DNA of 64,000 nt from Lachnospiraceae bacterium (GTDB lineage: Bacteria; Bacillota; Clostridia; Lachnospirales; Lachnospiraceae). The notes below the pieces were generated by a model, which was not told the DNA's origin, did not search any database, and was given only the letters and a program-made list of their open reading frames with translations. Position numbers and translations under genes: made by a program. The DNA is taken from positions 1 through 64,000 of the forward strand of contig JAFRIW010000042.1 in assembly GCA_017432565.1 (NCBI GenBank), given 5' to 3'. Positions 37,489 to 46,606 of this stretch are shown here, one piece after another (within the stretch, counting starts at the first letter, position 1; each line of letters begins with the position of its first letter).

Positions 37489-38573
37489 AATCGATTTTCC
37501 GGAAGAAGACAAGAACACAGAGTGAGGTCCGTGAGGACATACAGCGCGGAGATGTCAGTGTCGGCAATGTCAGCAACACCTTCGGCATTGACCTCGGCAC
37601 TTATAACATCAAGCTGTATTCCTCCTCGTCGGATAAAATATCCGTGCAGAAGAACATGGTCGCCATCGCGGACCGGAAGCGCATGATCGCTTACGGCAAC
37701 GAGGCGTACGAGATGTTTGAAAAAGCTCCCGCCAACATCCGGGTCTCGGGGCCGATCAACAACGGTGTGATCGCGGATATCAACAATATGGAGCTGATGA
37801 TCCGCTCCCTGATCCGCGACGAGCAGGGCGGCATCCGGCCGGGTGATTACTATATCGCCATTCCGACTGATGTGACCGAAGTGGAGCGGCGCGCGTTCTA
37901 TGATCTGATCAAGGACGCCGGCGTCAAGGCCCGTCGGATCATGGGCGTGGAGAAGGCCATTGCCGACGGCCTGGGCATGGGCATCGACGTCAAGAACTCC
38001 CAGGGCGTGCTGGTGGTGGATGTCGGCTATGATACGACCGAAATATCCGTGCTCTCGCTGGGCGGCATCGTTCTGTCCCGCATGATCAAAGTCGGCGGGC
38101 GGGTTTTTGACACTTCCATTGTTAACGGCGTCCGCAGAGAGTTTAATCTGGTCATCGGCATGAAGACCGCCGAAGCGGTCCGCCTCTCCATCGGAGATCT
38201 GAACGAAAACGGCGGGAGAGTCGTCGTTTTCGGCCGGGACATTGTGACCGGTCTGCCGATGGAGCGCACACTGACCAGTGAATTTGTCGAAGCGACCCTG
38301 GAGGAAAACTTCCACACAATCGTCGACAGTGTCCGGGTGATTCTGGAGCGGACGCCGCCGGAGCTTTCCGCCGATATTTACCGGCACGGCCTGTTCATGA
38401 CCGGCGGGGCTTCTCAGCAGAAAGGCCTTGCACAGGATATCAGCAATGACATCCGGCTGAACGTCAACCTGGCGGACTATCCCGTCAACAGCTGTGCGCT
38501 GGGGCTGGCGCAGGTCATCAAGCGCGGCAATTACCGCTCGCTGGCTTATACCATTGAGGGACTGAACGCGTAA
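37485..38573 (+). CDS. mreB: rod-shape-determining protein MreB
   Basis: An actin-like ATPase that organises lateral wall synthesis. The 362 residues comprise about 30 extra N-terminal residues and then the fold: NTFGIDLGTYNIKLY (phosphate 1), ISGPINNGVIAD-type segment, YYIAIPTDVTEVERRAFYD, VLVVDVGYDTTEISVLS (phosphate 2) and FMTGGASQQKGLAQDIS (adenosine). The usual RVRPLKDGVIAD is replaced by RVSGPINNGVIAD, so it is a fairly divergent MreB. It starts a cell-shape cluster with mreC, mreD, pbp2, minC and rodA. Confidence 0.92.
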   Translation: MKSIFRKKTRTQSEVREDIQRGDVSVGNVSNTFGIDLGTYNIKLYSSSSDKISVQKNMVAIADRKRMIAYGNEAYEMFEKAPANIRVSGPINNGVIADINNMELMIRSLIRDEQGGIRPGDYYIAIPTDVTEVERRAFYDLIKDAGVKARRIMGVEKAIADGLGMGIDVKNSQGVLVVDVGYDTTEISVLSLGGIVLSRMIKVGGRVFDTSIVNGVRREFNLVIGMKTAEAVRLSIGDLNENGGRVVVFGRDIVTGLPMERTLTSEFVEATLEENFHTIVDSVRVILERTPPELSADIYRHGLFMTGGASQQKGLAQDISNDIRLNVNLADYPVNSCALGLAQVIKRGNYRSLAYTIEGLNA

Positions 38574-39445
38574 TGGATTCTGCAAAGCGGAAAAAAAAGA
38601 TTGAACTGAATCTTCATATTCCGGACAGGTACCTGCTTCTTCTGGTCACTGTCTTATGCATTGTCATGATCCTGCTCACTTACGCGACGAACCTGTTTGC
38701 CGGACCGCTGAATCTGATCTCCAATTATCTGGTGGTTCCGTTTCAGGACGGGGTCAGCGCCGTCGGCTCCTGGATGGTGAGTGAGACGGAGATGATGAAG
38801 CAGATCAGTGAGCTTCTGGAAGAGAATGAACAGCTTCGGGCACAGAACGCGGAGCTGATTGCCGAGAATACGCGCATTCAGCAGGACAAATATGAGCTGG
38901 ATGAGCTGCGTGCTCTGTATCAGCTCGATGCTGACTACGCAGAATATGAGAAGACCGGCGCCCGGGTCATCGCGCGCGACGCGGGGAACTGGTATCACTC
39001 CTTTGTCATTGATAAAGGCGCCGATGACGGTATAGAAACTGATATGAATGTGCTTGCGGGAAGCGGTCTGGTCGGACGCATCACTGCCGTAGGTCCGGAC
39101 TGGGCCAGAGTGGAGAGCATCATTGACGACGGCTCCAACGTCACGGCAAATGTGCTTTCCACCTCGGATCAGCTGATTGTCTCCGGCGACCTGACCCTCT
39201 ATGAAAAGGGCCTGATCCGCTTCAGCCGGCTGACAGACTCGGAAGGAAAGGTTTCGGTCGGAGACAAGGTGGTCACCTCCAACATCAGCGACAAATACCT
39301 TCCCGGCATTCTGATCGGCTATATCAGCGAGATCAATAAAGATGCCAACCGGCTGACTTCCTCCGGAACGCTGACGCCCGCCGTCAGCTTTGACCGGCTG
39401 AATAATGTGCTGGTCATTCTAGAGCGCAAGCAGACAGTCGAATGA
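38573..39445 (+). CDS. mreC: rod-shape-determining protein MreC
   Basis: A bitopic membrane protein linking MreB to penicillin-binding proteins. The 290 residues have a short basic N-terminus, a membrane segment (about 20-42, LLLLVTVLCIVMILLTYAT), a coiled coil (about 70-112, rich in EENEQLRAQNAEL-type heptads) and the extracellular MreC beta domain with GLVGRITAVGPDWARVESII and KVVTSNISDKYLPGILIGYI. The ATG shares a base with the mreB stop. Its end lies in an 11-base tandem duplication with the mreD start. Confidence 0.95.
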   Translation: MDSAKRKKKIELNLHIPDRYLLLLVTVLCIVMILLTYATNLFAGPLNLISNYLVVPFQDGVSAVGSWMVSETEMMKQISELLEENEQLRAQNAELIAENTRIQQDKYELDELRALYQLDADYAEYEKTGARVIARDAGNWYHSFVIDKGADDGIETDMNVLAGSGLVGRITAVGPDWARVESIIDDGSNVTANVLSTSDQLIVSGDLTLYEKGLIRFSRLTDSEGKVSVGDKVVTSNISDKYLPGILIGYISEINKDANRLTSSGTLTPAVSFDRLNNVLVILERKQTVE

Positions 39446-39457
39446 GAGTCGAATGAG
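39436..39457 (+). repeat. perfect 11-base tandem duplication at the mreC/mreD junction
   Basis: AGTCGAATGAG occurs twice back to back (39436-39446 and 39447-39457). The first copy gives the mreC stop (TGA 39443) and the second the mreD start (ATG 39453). A single copy would have given a 4-base ATGA overlap, as at other junctions in this cluster. Confidence 0.95.
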
Positions 39458-39980
39458 AAAAATCAGAAACGCGTTCATCATCTTCATAACGGTGATTGCG
39501 GCTTTTGTCCTTCAGAGTTCCGTATTTCCGATGCTGCCGGTCTCAATCATCACGCCGAACTTCCTGCTGGCGCTGACCAGTGCGTACGCACTTCTTTTAG
39601 GCTCCCGCAAAGGTCTGGCCATCGGTTTTCTGTGCGGACTTCTGTACGATATTTTCTTCGGAAGCGTCATCGGATTTCACACACTTGTCTATGCCGTCAT
39701 CGGCTTCGGCTGCGGGCGTTTTGAACATCTGATGTTTGTGGAGGATCTGAAATTTCCGGCACTGCTTGCCGCGGGAAGTGATTTCGTGTACGGGTTCCTC
39801 TGTTTTGTTTTCCAGTTTCTGGTGCAGAACCGGCTGATTTTCAGCTATTTCCTGACACACATGATTCTTCCGGAAATGCTTTACACCGCGCTCGTTTCCT
39901 TTATCATTTACCCGATCGTACTGTGGCTGCACGGAAAGTATCTGCGCGATATCAGAGAGAGCGAGAAAAATTTTGTTTAA
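39453..39980 (+). CDS. mreD: rod-shape-determining protein MreD
   Basis: An integral membrane partner of MreC in the elongasome. The 175-residue, strongly hydrophobic product has about five or six membrane segments. The first is IRNAFIIFITVIAAFVLQSSVFPML and a central one is AIGFLCGLLYDIFFGSVIGFHTLVYAVIGF, with the typical GLLYDIFFG. Identification rests on these features and on position after mreC. The end overlaps pbp2 by 8 bases. Confidence 0.9.
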   Translation: MRKIRNAFIIFITVIAAFVLQSSVFPMLPVSIITPNFLLALTSAYALLLGSRKGLAIGFLCGLLYDIFFGSVIGFHTLVYAVIGFGCGRFEHLMFVEDLKFPALLAAGSDFVYGFLCFVFQFLVQNRLIFSYFLTHMILPEMLYTALVSFIIYPIVLWLHGKYLRDIRESEKNFV

Positions 39981-42798
39981 CGGCATTCACATCCGCAAGG
40001 ATGTAAAAGAATTTATCGAAAAACTGAATCCGCGTGTCATGCTTCTGCTTCTGGTTACGGTCGTCATGTCGGCCGTCCTGATTCAGAGGCTGTTTGATCT
40101 GCAGATCATCAACGGCGAAACCTATCAGTCCAGCTTCAAGCTGCGCATCCGCCGGGAGGTGACTGTGGCGCCGACCCGCGGGAATATCTATGACCGCAAC
40201 GGCAATCTGCTCGCCTACAATGAGCTTTCTTATTCCGTGACCATCCGGGATCAGTTCGATAATGTCACCGGCCGGAACGAGATGCTCAACGACATCATCG
40301 ACCAAACCATCACCATCATCGAGCGCGGCGGAGACGAAGTGAGCGGAGATTTCTCCATCACGCTCAGCCGCTCCGGAAATTATGAATACACCGTTTCCGG
40401 ACAGACACTCCTGCGGTTTCTCGCGGATATTTACGGTCAGGCCGACACCTCCAAGCTTTCCTACACGGAGCGCACCGGCACGGCTGCCGATGCGATGCAT
40501 TACCTGTGTAAACGCTATGAGGTGGATGAGGCAAAATATGACGCGCGCAGGGCGCTCCAGATCGTCACGATCCGCTATCAGCTGAGCCTGAACAATTATC
40601 AGAAATACATCCCCACCACCATCGCACAGAATATCAGCGAGCGCACGGCATCCATTCTTCTGGAAAATGCCGATACGCTGCAGGGTGTGGATATCCAGGA
40701 CGACACGGTCCGCAAATATGCCGACAGCAAATACTTCTCACACATTCTGGGCTATACGGGCAAAATCTCCCAGCCTGAGCTGGAGGATCTGCAGGGACAG
40801 GGACTGGATTATTCCGCGACTGATATTGTGGGCAAAAGCGGCATCGAAAAATCCATGGAGACCTATCTGCAGGGACAGAAGGGAAAGAGAACGGTTTTCG
40901 TCGACAATCTCGGCCGGATCATCGAGACCACCAGTCAGATCGATCCGGTGTCGGGAGATGATATCTATCTGACCATCGACCGTGACCTGCAGATCGCAGC
41001 CTATGACATTCTCGAAAAGAAACTGGCTGAAATCTTGATTTCGAAGATCCGGCCGATCAAAGAATATGTACCGGACGCGACGCCTTCCGCATCGGAGGTC
41101 GTGACGCCGATTTATGATGTGTATTACGCGCCGATCAACAACAACCTGATCGATATCAATCATTTTGACGCGCCCGACGCAACGCAGACCGAGAGAGAAG
41201 TCGGCACTGCCTTCCGGACGTATCTGTCCGAGACCCTGGATCATCTGGATCAGGAGCTGCACAGCAGCGGAACCCCTTATGCCGAGCTGCCGAAAGAGTA
41301 CCGCTACTACGAGAGTTACTATGTCAATCTTCTGTACAGCGACGGCGTGCTGATGCGCGAAGTCATCGATACGGAAGATGAGTATTACCAGAACTGGCAT
41401 AAAAACGAGACCATTTCCATCTCCGCCTTCCTGCAGCACGCAATCTCACAGGGATGGGTCGACGTGACCCGGCTGAATACCGGAAACAAGTATTCGGATA
41501 CCGCCCAGCTGTTCGAGGCACTCTGCGATTATACGAGAGAGCGTCTTCTGGAAGATCAGGATTTTGCCAGACTGGTCTATAAATACGTACTGCAGGCAGA
41601 CCGGATCACCGGCCGGCAGATCTGTCAGCTGCTTCTTGACCAGGAGCTGATCAGTATTCCTGCCGCCGAGCGGGCTGCCTTTGAAGCGGGGACAAGAGAC
41701 TCCTTCGATTTCATGATCGACCGGATCCGACAGCTGGATCTGACGCCGGCACAGCTTGCCCTGGATCCTTTTTCCGGCTCCATGGTCATTACGGACGTCA
41801 ACAACGGCGACGTCCTCGCACTGGTTTCTTATCCGAGCTATGACAACAACCGGATGAGCAACGGTGTGGATGCGGAGTATTTCTCCAGGCTGCGGCACGA
41901 TCTTTCCAGCCCGCTGCTCAATTACGCGACGCAGCAGAGCACGGCGCCCGGTTCCACGTTCAAGCCTGTCACGGCGACTGCCGGACTCATGGAAGGCGTT
42001 ATTGATCTGTCTTCCATCATCCAGTGTACCGGTGTTTACCGGAAGGATTCCGCCGAACCCCGCTGCTGGGTCTATCCCGGCGGACACGGAGAGCTGACGG
42101 TTTCCGGCGGTGTCCGGAATTCCTGCAACGTCTTCTTTTATGAGGTCGGCTGGCGCCTGAGTCAGGTCGATGAAACCTATCGCTCCGATACCGGTGTGGA
42201 GAAGCTGGCAAAATATGCTTCCATGTATGGCCTGGACGCCCTCTCCGGAATCGAGATCGAAGAGGCGATGCCGCAGGTTTCCTCCGAGGACGCCATCCGT
42301 TCTTCCATCGGACAGGGAAACAGCAACTATACGACTGTCGGCCTTGCCAGATATGTGACAACCGTCGCCAACGGCGGTACCTGCTATGACCTGACGCTGA
42401 TTGACAAGACGGTGGATCCCTCCGGAAGCTTTTCACAGACCCAGGAGCCGAAGATTCACGGCATCATCCGGATGGAGCAGGCTTACTGGGATGCCATTCA
42501 CGAAGGTATGCGGGGCGTCGTGGAAGACATGAGCTTCTATAAAGACATGCCGATTGAAGTCGCCGGCAAGACCGGTACCGCCCAGCAGGATGTCAACCGC
42601 CCGAACCACGCACTGTTTATCTGCTATGCGCCTTACAGAAATCCGCAGATTGCGATGGCGACACGCGTGGCCAACGGCTACACCTCCAGTTATGCGGCAC
42701 AGATCACGCAGGAGGTACTGAAATACTACTTCGATGTCGCGGATAAGGAACAGCTGATTCATACCGACTCCATTGTAGAGACGACAGTCGGTGACTGA
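39973..42798 (+). CDS. penicillin-binding protein 2, class B transpeptidase
   Basis: A D,D-transpeptidase of the elongation machinery, MrdA/PbpA-like. The 941 residues start at TTG with a cytoplasmic tail, then one membrane anchor (about 18-37, VMLLLLVTVVMSAVLIQRLF) and the PBP dimerisation domain (APTRGNIYDRNGNLLAYNE, about 68-85). Transpeptidase motifs are SxxK in TAPGSTFKPVTATAG (Ser near 661), SxN in RNSCNVFFYEVG, and KTG in VAGKTGTAQQDVN (near 865). The protein is about 250-300 residues longer than proteobacterial PBP2. The extra length sits between about 345 and 600 and is rich in Tyr, Asp and Gln. I recall that long PBP2s also occur in other Clostridia. Confidence 0.94.
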   Translation: MFNGIHIRKDVKEFIEKLNPRVMLLLLVTVVMSAVLIQRLFDLQIINGETYQSSFKLRIRREVTVAPTRGNIYDRNGNLLAYNELSYSVTIRDQFDNVTGRNEMLNDIIDQTITIIERGGDEVSGDFSITLSRSGNYEYTVSGQTLLRFLADIYGQADTSKLSYTERTGTAADAMHYLCKRYEVDEAKYDARRALQIVTIRYQLSLNNYQKYIPTTIAQNISERTASILLENADTLQGVDIQDDTVRKYADSKYFSHILGYTGKISQPELEDLQGQGLDYSATDIVGKSGIEKSMETYLQGQKGKRTVFVDNLGRIIETTSQIDPVSGDDIYLTIDRDLQIAAYDILEKKLAEILISKIRPIKEYVPDATPSASEVVTPIYDVYYAPINNNLIDINHFDAPDATQTEREVGTAFRTYLSETLDHLDQELHSSGTPYAELPKEYRYYESYYVNLLYSDGVLMREVIDTEDEYYQNWHKNETISISAFLQHAISQGWVDVTRLNTGNKYSDTAQLFEALCDYTRERLLEDQDFARLVYKYVLQADRITGRQICQLLLDQELISIPAAERAAFEAGTRDSFDFMIDRIRQLDLTPAQLALDPFSGSMVITDVNNGDVLALVSYPSYDNNRMSNGVDAEYFSRLRHDLSSPLLNYATQQSTAPGSTFKPVTATAGLMEGVIDLSSIIQCTGVYRKDSAEPRCWVYPGGHGELTVSGGVRNSCNVFFYEVGWRLSQVDETYRSDTGVEKLAKYASMYGLDALSGIEIEEAMPQVSSEDAIRSSIGQGNSNYTTVGLARYVTTVANGGTCYDLTLIDKTVDPSGSFSQTQEPKIHGIIRMEQAYWDAIHEGMRGVVEDMSFYKDMPIEVAGKTGTAQQDVNRPNHALFICYAPYRNPQIAMATRVANGYTSSYAAQITQEVLKYYFDVADKEQLIHTDSIVETTVGD

Positions 42799-42826
42799 TC
42801 AGGCAGTAGTACAGGAGAAAATAAAA

Positions 42827-43588
42827 ATGAGTGATGCAGTCAGAATAAAGAGCTATCCGAACGGACTGAGGCTTCAGATGGACCCGGAGGCTTCTTTTGA
42901 AGATATCTACGCAAGAGCGGAGGAACTGTTTTCCTCCAGCAGAAGTTTTTTCAAAGAAGCGGCTATCGCACTGAGCTTTTCGGGAAAGAAGCTCTCGGAA
43001 CAGGAAGAGGAGCTTCTGGTCAGTCTGATTGAGGAGCAGACCGAACTGCATGTCCTGGTCATCTATGACGAGGATCCGGAGCGCGAACAGCTGAATGTGC
43101 GCGCCATGTCCATGTTCTATCTGAATGCGCTCTCGTCCAGGGAAAAACCCGAGGATCCGGGGACGACGCAGTTTCATACGCTGTACCGGAGTCTGCATGC
43201 GGGAGAGAGTGTCAGCGTCAGGAAAAACATCCTGATTCTGGGGGATCTTCCCGCCGGTGCAAGTGTCGAGACACCGTACAACCTGATCGTGACAGGGAGC
43301 CTTCTGGGCAGTGCGGAGGTCGGCAGCCGCGGAAAGGGAACGCACATGATTCTGGCATCCCGGGTGGAGCCGGAGAAGCTGATTCTTGACGGAAAACGGC
43401 TGATGAGCGTCGCCCGCGAACCGGAACAGAAGACCTCTCTTTTCCGCAGAAAGAACAGGGAGGAAACACCGGACAGCGGCATGAAAATCGTACTGGCCGG
43501 GGAGGATGGCCTTGCGGTCCGGCCGGCGGAAGAGGTGCTGGCGGATCCGCAGACTCTGACGGCTTTTGATGGGATTAATTATGTTTAA
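42827..43588 (+). CDS. minC: septum-site-determining protein MinC, without MinD/MinE neighbours
   Basis: An inhibitor of FtsZ assembly. The 253 residues have an N-terminal domain (about 1-90: IKSYPNGLRLQMDPEASFED and FFKEAAIALSFSGKKLSEQE) and a C-terminal beta-helix domain (about 120-200: ILILGDLPAGASVETPYNLI, VTGSLLGSAEVGSRG). The RSGQ motif at the domain junction, used for MinD binding in other MinC proteins, reads HAGE. The usual GxxRGxAxAG reads GSLLGSAEVG. A polar tail of about 60 residues follows. ATG 42827 is preferred over GTG 42791 because AGGAG (42813-42817) precedes it. The stop overlaps rodA by 8 bases, leaving no room for minD or minE. Confidence 0.85.
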   Translation: MSDAVRIKSYPNGLRLQMDPEASFEDIYARAEELFSSSRSFFKEAAIALSFSGKKLSEQEEELLVSLIEEQTELHVLVIYDEDPEREQLNVRAMSMFYLNALSSREKPEDPGTTQFHTLYRSLHAGESVSVRKNILILGDLPAGASVETPYNLIVTGSLLGSAEVGSRGKGTHMILASRVEPEKLILDGKRLMSVAREPEQKTSLFRRKNREETPDSGMKIVLAGEDGLAVRPAEEVLADPQTLTAFDGINYV

Positions 43589-44687
43589 AACCTTTTCAAT
43601 CAAGCGGTTTGACTTTCTGCTGGTCTTAACCGTTGTGCTTTTGAATTTCATCGGCATCATGGCGATCGGTTCTGCCAAACCGACACTTCAGGTCCGTCAG
43701 ATTCAGGGCCTTGTGATCGGTCTGGTCGTCATGGCCCTGGTCAGCACGCTGGACTATACCCGGCTTCTCAAGCTGAGCTGGGTCTACTATGCCGTCAACC
43801 TGGTCCTGCTGTTTCTGGTGCTGTATTTCGGTGAAAGCAGGGATGAAGCGCAGCGCTGGCTCACCATCGCCGGCATCCGTTTTCAGCCCGCTGAGGCGAC
43901 CAAATTATTATTGATTTTATTCTATGCGCAGTTTATCATGAAGCTTAAGGATAAGATGAAAACACTGCCTGCTGTCCTGGGCTGTCTTCTGTTCATTATT
44001 CCGCCGCTGTATCTGGTTTATTCACAGCCGGATCTGTCTACAGCTATCATGATTTTCATTATTTTTTCCGTGATGCTGTTTGTCGGAGGTCTGAGTTTCA
44101 AACTGGTTGCGGCTATTCTGGCAGTAACAGTCCCGGCATTTATTGTGTTTCTGACACTGGTGATTCAGGAAAACTCAAGTATTGCAGGTCTGCTGGATCC
44201 ATATCAGAGGAACCGGATTCTGGCATGGCTGTATCCGGAGGATTATCCGGACATCGCGTATCAGACCATCAATTCCATGCAGGCGGTCGGCTCCGGGCAG
44301 CTGACGGGAAAAGGATATAACACCAATGAGATCGGGTCCTTTCTGAACAGTGGTTATATATCCGAATCCCAGACCGACTTTATCTTTACGGTTATCGGAG
44401 AGGAATTCGGTTTTGTCGGCGGCTGCACGGTGGTCATCCTGGTGGCGCTGACAGCCATTCAGTGTTTTCTGATTGCCCGGGCTTCAAAGAACATAGCAGG
44501 ATCTGTCATCGCGGCAGGAATCGGTGCATGGATCGGTTTTCAGGGATTCATGAACATAGGGGTAGTGACGGGGGTGCTCCCCAACACCGGCATTCCGCTT
44601 CCGTTTGTCAGCTACGGTCTGACCAGTCTTGTTGTGCTGTATGCAGGAATCGGATTTGTACTCAATGTGCGAATGCAGAACAAATAA
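43581..44687 (+). CDS. rodA: SEDS glycosyltransferase RodA (FtsW/RodA/SpoVE family)
   Basis: Polymerises lipid II into glycan strands and pairs with PBP2 in the elongasome. The 368-residue protein has about 10 membrane segments. Family motifs are QRWLTIAGIRFQPAEATKLLLILFYA (first part), YSQPDLSTA with the conserved acidic residue, TGKGYNTNEIGSFL, and PNTGIPLPFVSYGLTSLV near the C-terminus. Starts at 43569 and 43581 are both possible. The shorter begins MFKTFSIKRFDF, like other RodA proteins. mgsA follows at 17 bases. Confidence 0.93.
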   Translation: MFKTFSIKRFDFLLVLTVVLLNFIGIMAIGSAKPTLQVRQIQGLVIGLVVMALVSTLDYTRLLKLSWVYYAVNLVLLFLVLYFGESRDEAQRWLTIAGIRFQPAEATKLLLILFYAQFIMKLKDKMKTLPAVLGCLLFIIPPLYLVYSQPDLSTAIMIFIIFSVMLFVGGLSFKLVAAILAVTVPAFIVFLTLVIQENSSIAGLLDPYQRNRILAWLYPEDYPDIAYQTINSMQAVGSGQLTGKGYNTNEIGSFLNSGYISESQTDFIFTVIGEEFGFVGGCTVVILVALTAIQCFLIARASKNIAGSVIAAGIGAWIGFQGFMNIGVVTGVLPNTGIPLPFVSYGLTSLVVLYAGIGFVLNVRMQNK

Positions 44688-44704
44688 CTGAAATGGGGTA
44701 AGGC

Positions 44705-45100
44705 ATGAATATCGCGTTGATAGCACATGATGCGAAGAAGAAGCTGATGCAGAATTTCTGCATCGCCTACCGCGGGATCCTGAGCCGCCACACACTCTAT
44801 GCGACCGGCACAACGGGCCGTCTGATTGAAGAAGTAACCAATCTGAATATCCATAAGCACCTGGCCGGACATCTGGGCGGGGAGCAGCAGATCGGCGCAC
44901 AGATCGAGCAGAATGAGATTGATCTGGTTATCTTCCTGCGGGACCCGCTGACACCCAAACCGCATGAACCGGATGTGGGAAATGTCATCCGCCGGTGTGA
45001 TACGCATAACATACCGCTCGCGACCAACCTGGCTACGGCCGAGCTTCTGATCAAGTCCCTTGACAGAGGTGATCTGGAATGGCGCGAGATGTACAAATAA
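44705..45100 (+). CDS. mgsA: methylglyoxal synthase
   Basis: Converts dihydroxyacetone phosphate to methylglyoxal and phosphate, a bypass of lower glycolysis. The 131 residues show [11 protein letters not shown] (first catalytic-type Asp), [12 protein letters not shown] (phosphate site), [11 protein letters not shown] and [15 protein letters not shown]. In the E. coli enzyme the catalytic base is Asp71 in GGDQQ; here that position is Glu. The second Asp, in FLRDPL, is kept. An mgsA after rodA is common in Clostridia. Confidence 0.9.
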   Translation: MNIALIAHDAKKKLMQNFCIAYRGILSRHTLYATGTTGRLIEEVTNLNIHKHLAGHLGGEQQIGAQIEQNEIDLVIFLRDPLTPKPHEPDVGNVIRRCDTHNIPLATNLATAELLIKSLDRGDLEWREMYK

Positions 45101-45108
45101 CGGAACAC

Positions 45109-46080
45109 ATGAAAAAAGCTTTATTGATTTTGCTGATAATGACACTGGTACTGACCGGCTGTGCCGGGACTGTGCCGGTGTCATTTGAAAGTAATATGGC
45201 AAACAGCAACTATAATTTCATGGTTGCCGAATCGGGTGATGCCGCTGTTGCGGATGCTTTTGCATCCGGCCTGGCTGTCATGGACGGGGATGTCTCCCCG
45301 GAAGCGGCAGGAGAGATCGGCGATGTCACGGCGATCGGCCTTTTTGATGTCCGCGGCGGGAATGTCATCTGTTCCAAAAGCGCTTTTACCAAGCTTTATC
45401 CCGCTTCGCTGACCAAGGTCATGACTGCGCTGGTTGCCCTGAAATATTCTTCTCCCGACACCATTCTGACAGCAACCTCCAGTGTCAACATAACGGAAGC
45501 AGGCGCACAGCTGTGCGGTCTGAAGGAAGGCGACACCATGACGCTGGATCAGGCACTTCATATCATGCTGATCTATTCCGCCAATGATGCGGCCGTGCTG
45601 ATCGCGGAGGGCGTCGGCGGAAGCGTGGAAGGCTTCATCGACATGATGAACCGGGAAGCGAAGGCCATCGGTGCCACGAACACCAATTTCATCAACTCCA
45701 ACGGCCTTTCCGATGAAAACCACTACACGACGCTCTATGACATGTATCTGATTTTCAATGCAGCCATTCAGTATAACGAATTCAACGAAATCATCAGCAT
45801 GCCGGAGTATTCCACGATCTATCACAGCGCGGACGGCAGCGAGCGGAGTCTGAAGGTCAGCACCACCAATCTGTTCCTCAACGGGCGCTATAACGCACCG
45901 GGAAGCGTAACGGTCATCGGAGGCAAGACCGGCACGACCAACGCCGCAGGCCACTGTCTGGTTCTTTTATCCCGTGACATCAGCGGAAATCCGTACATCT
46001 CCATTGTCATGAAAGCACTGGATCAGCAGACACTTTATGCCGTGATGTCCGGTGTCCTGGGACTGATTCCGCAAAGTTGA
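45109..46080 (+). CDS. lipoprotein D-alanyl-D-alanine carboxypeptidase (DacA/PBP5-like)
   Basis: Trims the terminal D-Ala from peptidoglycan stem peptides at the outer membrane face. From ATG 45109 it is 323 residues with a lipoprotein signal ending LVLTGC. Peptidase S11 motifs are SxxK in YPASLTKVMTALVAL, SxN in LIYSANDAAVLIAE and KTG in VIGGKTGTTNAAGHC. It stops soon after the catalytic domain and lacks the C-terminal PBP5 beta domain and amphipathic anchor, so the lipid would be the anchor. ATG 45079 is an alternative with a better GAGGTG site and 10 more residues. It closes the cell-shape cluster. Confidence 0.9.
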   Translation: MKKALLILLIMTLVLTGCAGTVPVSFESNMANSNYNFMVAESGDAAVADAFASGLAVMDGDVSPEAAGEIGDVTAIGLFDVRGGNVICSKSAFTKLYPASLTKVMTALVALKYSSPDTILTATSSVNITEAGAQLCGLKEGDTMTLDQALHIMLIYSANDAAVLIAEGVGGSVEGFIDMMNREAKAIGATNTNFINSNGLSDENHYTTLYDMYLIFNAAIQYNEFNEIISMPEYSTIYHSADGSERSLKVSTTNLFLNGRYNAPGSVTVIGGKTGTTNAAGHCLVLLSRDISGNPYISIVMKALDQQTLYAVMSGVLGLIPQS

Positions 46081-46087
46081 GTTTAAG

Positions 46088-46116
46088 TTGTTTTTTTATA
46101 CTGAATCCCGTATAAT
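46088..46116 (+). promoter_or_regulatory. sigma-A-type promoter
   Basis: TTGTTT at 46088-46093, 17-base spacer, perfect TATAAT at 46111-46116. It drives the small P-loop gene at 46168. Confidence 0.75.
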
Positions 46117-46167
46117 GAGTTATGCGGACGAGGGCCGCTAAATATAGTGTATCAGGAGGGCAGACCA

Positions 46168-46587
46168 ATGGTTCAGCTTATTGTTGGCAACAAAGGAAAG
46201 GGCAAGACAAGATGTCTTCTCGACAAGGTCAACTCTGACGTCAAGAGCATTCTCGGCAGTATCTGTTATCTCGATAAAAGCACCAAGCACATGTTTGAAC
46301 TGAATAACCGGGTACGGCTGATCTGTGTACCGGATTACAAAATCGCGAACACAGATATGTTTCTTGGATTTGTAGCAGGAATCATTTCGCAGGACCGCGA
46401 TCTGGAGCAGATGTATTTTGACAGCTTCTTAAAGATTGCGTGCCTGGAAGACAAGGACATCACAGACGCTGTAAAGAAACTTCAGGAACTGAGCGAGCTT
46501 TTCCACATTGACTTTTTCATCAGTATCGCGCTGGATGAAGCGGAGATTCCGGAAGAGCTGAGGCAGTATATCACAATTTCTCTTTAA
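46168..46587 (+). CDS. small P-loop ATP-binding protein, function unknown
   Basis: The 139-residue protein starts MVQLIVGNKGKGKTRCLLDK, with a clear Walker A (GNKGKGKT). A Walker B-like strand IDFFISIALDEAE lies near residues 115-127. I recognise no other domain. It is sometimes labelled as PilT-like in related genomes, but nothing here supports pilus motility. ATG 46168 has GGAGGG at good spacing and is preferred over GTG 46147. It has its own promoter and terminator, so it is probably transcribed alone. It precedes a HlyD-like gene and sepF. Confidence 0.8.
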   Translation: MVQLIVGNKGKGKTRCLLDKVNSDVKSILGSICYLDKSTKHMFELNNRVRLICVPDYKIANTDMFLGFVAGIISQDRDLEQMYFDSFLKIACLEDKDITDAVKKLQELSELFHIDFFISIALDEAEIPEELRQYITISL

Positions 46588-46606
46588 TCAGACTTACGTG
46601 AATGGG

